Of a stretch of DNA of 64,000 nucleotides, positions 62,275-64,000 are shown piece by piece. The position numbers and the translations under genes are program-made. The number at the start of each line of letters is the position of its first letter. Position 1 is the stretch's first letter. The notes under the pieces are model-generated. The model was not told where the DNA came from. It saw only the letters and a program-made list of their open reading frames with translations, and made no database searches. Source of the stretch: Mactra quadrangularis (lineage: Eukaryota; Mollusca; Bivalvia; Venerida; Mactridae); contig CM046295.1 in NCBI GenBank assembly GCA_025267735.1, positions 13,341,167 through 13,405,166 on the forward strand. Reading direction: 5' to 3'.

Positions 62275-64000
62275 TGTACATGTAATTGTTTCTTAGTTGT
62301 ACAGCAGTATCAGTAAATACTCTCAATAAAAATAGATATCAGTATTGATGTTTTGGCATTAACAAACAAATAATGAGCATTTAAATCAGCAGGGTTTATA
62401 AATGTGCCACAGACATCTTTATAAAATTTAACAGTACATAGTGTTAAACAATAGAAATAATGTTGTACGGTACATTCTGTGAACAAATGATATCATGTTT
62501 GCAGTTAATGATCCCAAACTAAACTGCTTGACCTTATTGTTAAAATAGCAATAGATATTTTAGGATAAGTAAGGCAGTTGACTATAGTTTTAGAATAAGC
62601 AATTCTCACCATTTTCAAACTTTTATATACACAAATTAATAGTGAAAGAGAAAACAGAATTATTTATACAAAAATTAAACCAATGTTGGATCCAATATAT
62701 TTCCAAGGGGGGTCCTGGCAAAGAGCCTAGGAGGAATGGAATTCAAAGTCAAAAAGAAATAGTTTTAATCCCAGTTTTTAGTTAAAAAATCCAAGGTGGA
62801 GTAACTACTCATATTAAATGGTATACAAATGTTGTAAACTCATTTCAAATCTAACCGAAGACAAAGTTGAACTTGTGATTCAAAGATAAATAATAAAAAT
62901 AACATCAAAATGTAGACACATTACGTTATAAATCAATTATGTAAACATGGAATGATACTTTTAATTTTGGACTTAAATTTGGACTTAAATTTGGACTCAA
63001 CCTATTATGGGAAAACACTCAAGTCCAAGATGTCATGGCACACTTTCAAAGTATTTAATATTTATAGAAGCAAATAAAAGTTTTAGTGCTATTTAACACT
63101 ATAATGGCATCTAACTACATGAAGACTTGTTTTGTATTGATGATAAGAGAAATCCTCTGAAAATATTCAACAATCCTGGTCTTGCCAAATATACTCTTCT
63201 TATGTTGGATTAACAAATCATGTTAAAAAATACACCATGCAGCAGATCTGATCAATAATCACAATTATATAAACAAACAATCTACTTACCAAGGTCTGAA
63301 TGATGATATATCAATCTTTAGTTCTCAATACACCTAGATCATACATTGTTCTGTGTAGTATAGTGTTGTGTATCAATCATGAGGTCTGTGAGACATGAAA
63401 TAAACAAAGATAAATATGGTTAGAATCTGTGCGACAAAAACAATATCAAACATACATGAACAATAATTAATTAACTGTTGCATAGAGACAAATGCAGTCT
63501 GATGTTTAACTTTGAGCATTCATACTGTACAAAATGATTTATTACATTCATATTGCTTTCACAATCGTATTATAAATAGATACGCTGAAACTACATAGAG
63601 TCGGTCTAAACATGGTCATATTTGATTAGAACTGACCAGTACAAATCCAGCCACAAGAACGCACAAACATTTTTATAATCGTACATATCATCACCTTACA
63701 ACACATCGTAACACAAATGTTGGTAAAATATCTTAGCATCCAGTAATATCACAGGGTACTATCATAACTGGAAACCTGGTTCTTCATAAAGAGTCGATCC
63801 AGCCTCGCATCATTGAATTGCAAAACAATTTAAAATCACTATATTGATCCCACTTTAAGTTTAATCCAATTGAAAACTCGTTTGCACGATTCCCATTTCA
63901 CCCTCCAGAAATTTAATTAGCAAGCACCTAAACGCAATAAAATCCAATCGAAAATTCAAAATTTCAAAATGTCTTACCACTTTGAATGTATCCAAACGAC
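62275..64000. other. AT-rich DNA with a dispersed repeat fragment
   Basis: 62370-62430 resembles the right arm of the inverted repeat at 52632-52802 (AAATCAGCAGGGTTTATAAA). A 13-base unit TTTGGACTTAAAT occurs nearly three times at 62964-62998. No gene seen up to the window end. Confidence 0.45.

Overview
This window looks like animal nuclear DNA, most likely from a mollusc and perhaps a bivalve. It is AT-rich and nearly gene-free. It holds tRNA-derived SINE copies with an AAACAAAC tail, several small non-autonomous DNA transposons, and scattered GGGAGATAA motifs of a kind I associate with molluscan genomes. The species-level inference comes from memory of those repeat types and is moderate at best. 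No bacterial gene organisation, rRNA, functional tRNA or CRISPR array is visible.

Layout. 1-3460: AT-rich DNA with two SINE copies and a hAT-like element. 3461-20643: a ~187-bp satellite whose orientation flips near 5682, interrupted by two copies of a 1.85-kb TIR element. The two insertions exist because a 3.34-kb block was tandemly duplicated; the second copy later received a 360-bp MITE. 20644-28920: a 39-bp AT-rich satellite whose period, a multiple of three, creates very long but spurious reading frames. 30.4-32.9 kb: two related 29-bp minisatellites. 33.1-34.7 kb: a ~165-bp repeat carrying GAACA tracts. 34.8-35.3 kb: a ~160-bp repeat with a short glycine-rich minus-strand frame. 35.6-38.9 kb: five copies of a ~685-bp repeat, each with a 234-bp, length-invariant, GC-richer core. 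40.0-42.2 kb: a 46-bp minisatellite. More than half of the window is tandem repeat.

42.2-64 kb is mostly unique AT-rich DNA, resembling introns or intergenic sequence. It contains a duplicated pair of conserved hairpins (48.5-48.7 and 51.5-51.8 kb), a 1.06-kb TIR element with a perfect 39-bp-arm palindrome (52.5-53.6 kb), Harbinger-like MITEs (55.2 and 61.0 kb), a pogo-like element (56.6-57.7 kb), a Gag-like zinc-knuckle fragment with a possible retroelement leader (about 57.7-58.65 kb), and one convincing terminal coding exon of an unidentified coiled-coil protein (60.56-60.85 kb, plus strand).

No genes act together here in any demonstrable way. The strongest candidates for something undescribed are the five invariant 234-bp cores and the paired hairpins at 48.5/51.6 kb. 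In both, the conserved part outlasts diverged flanks, as expected for a functional RNA or exon; recent amplification or gene conversion remains an alternative.
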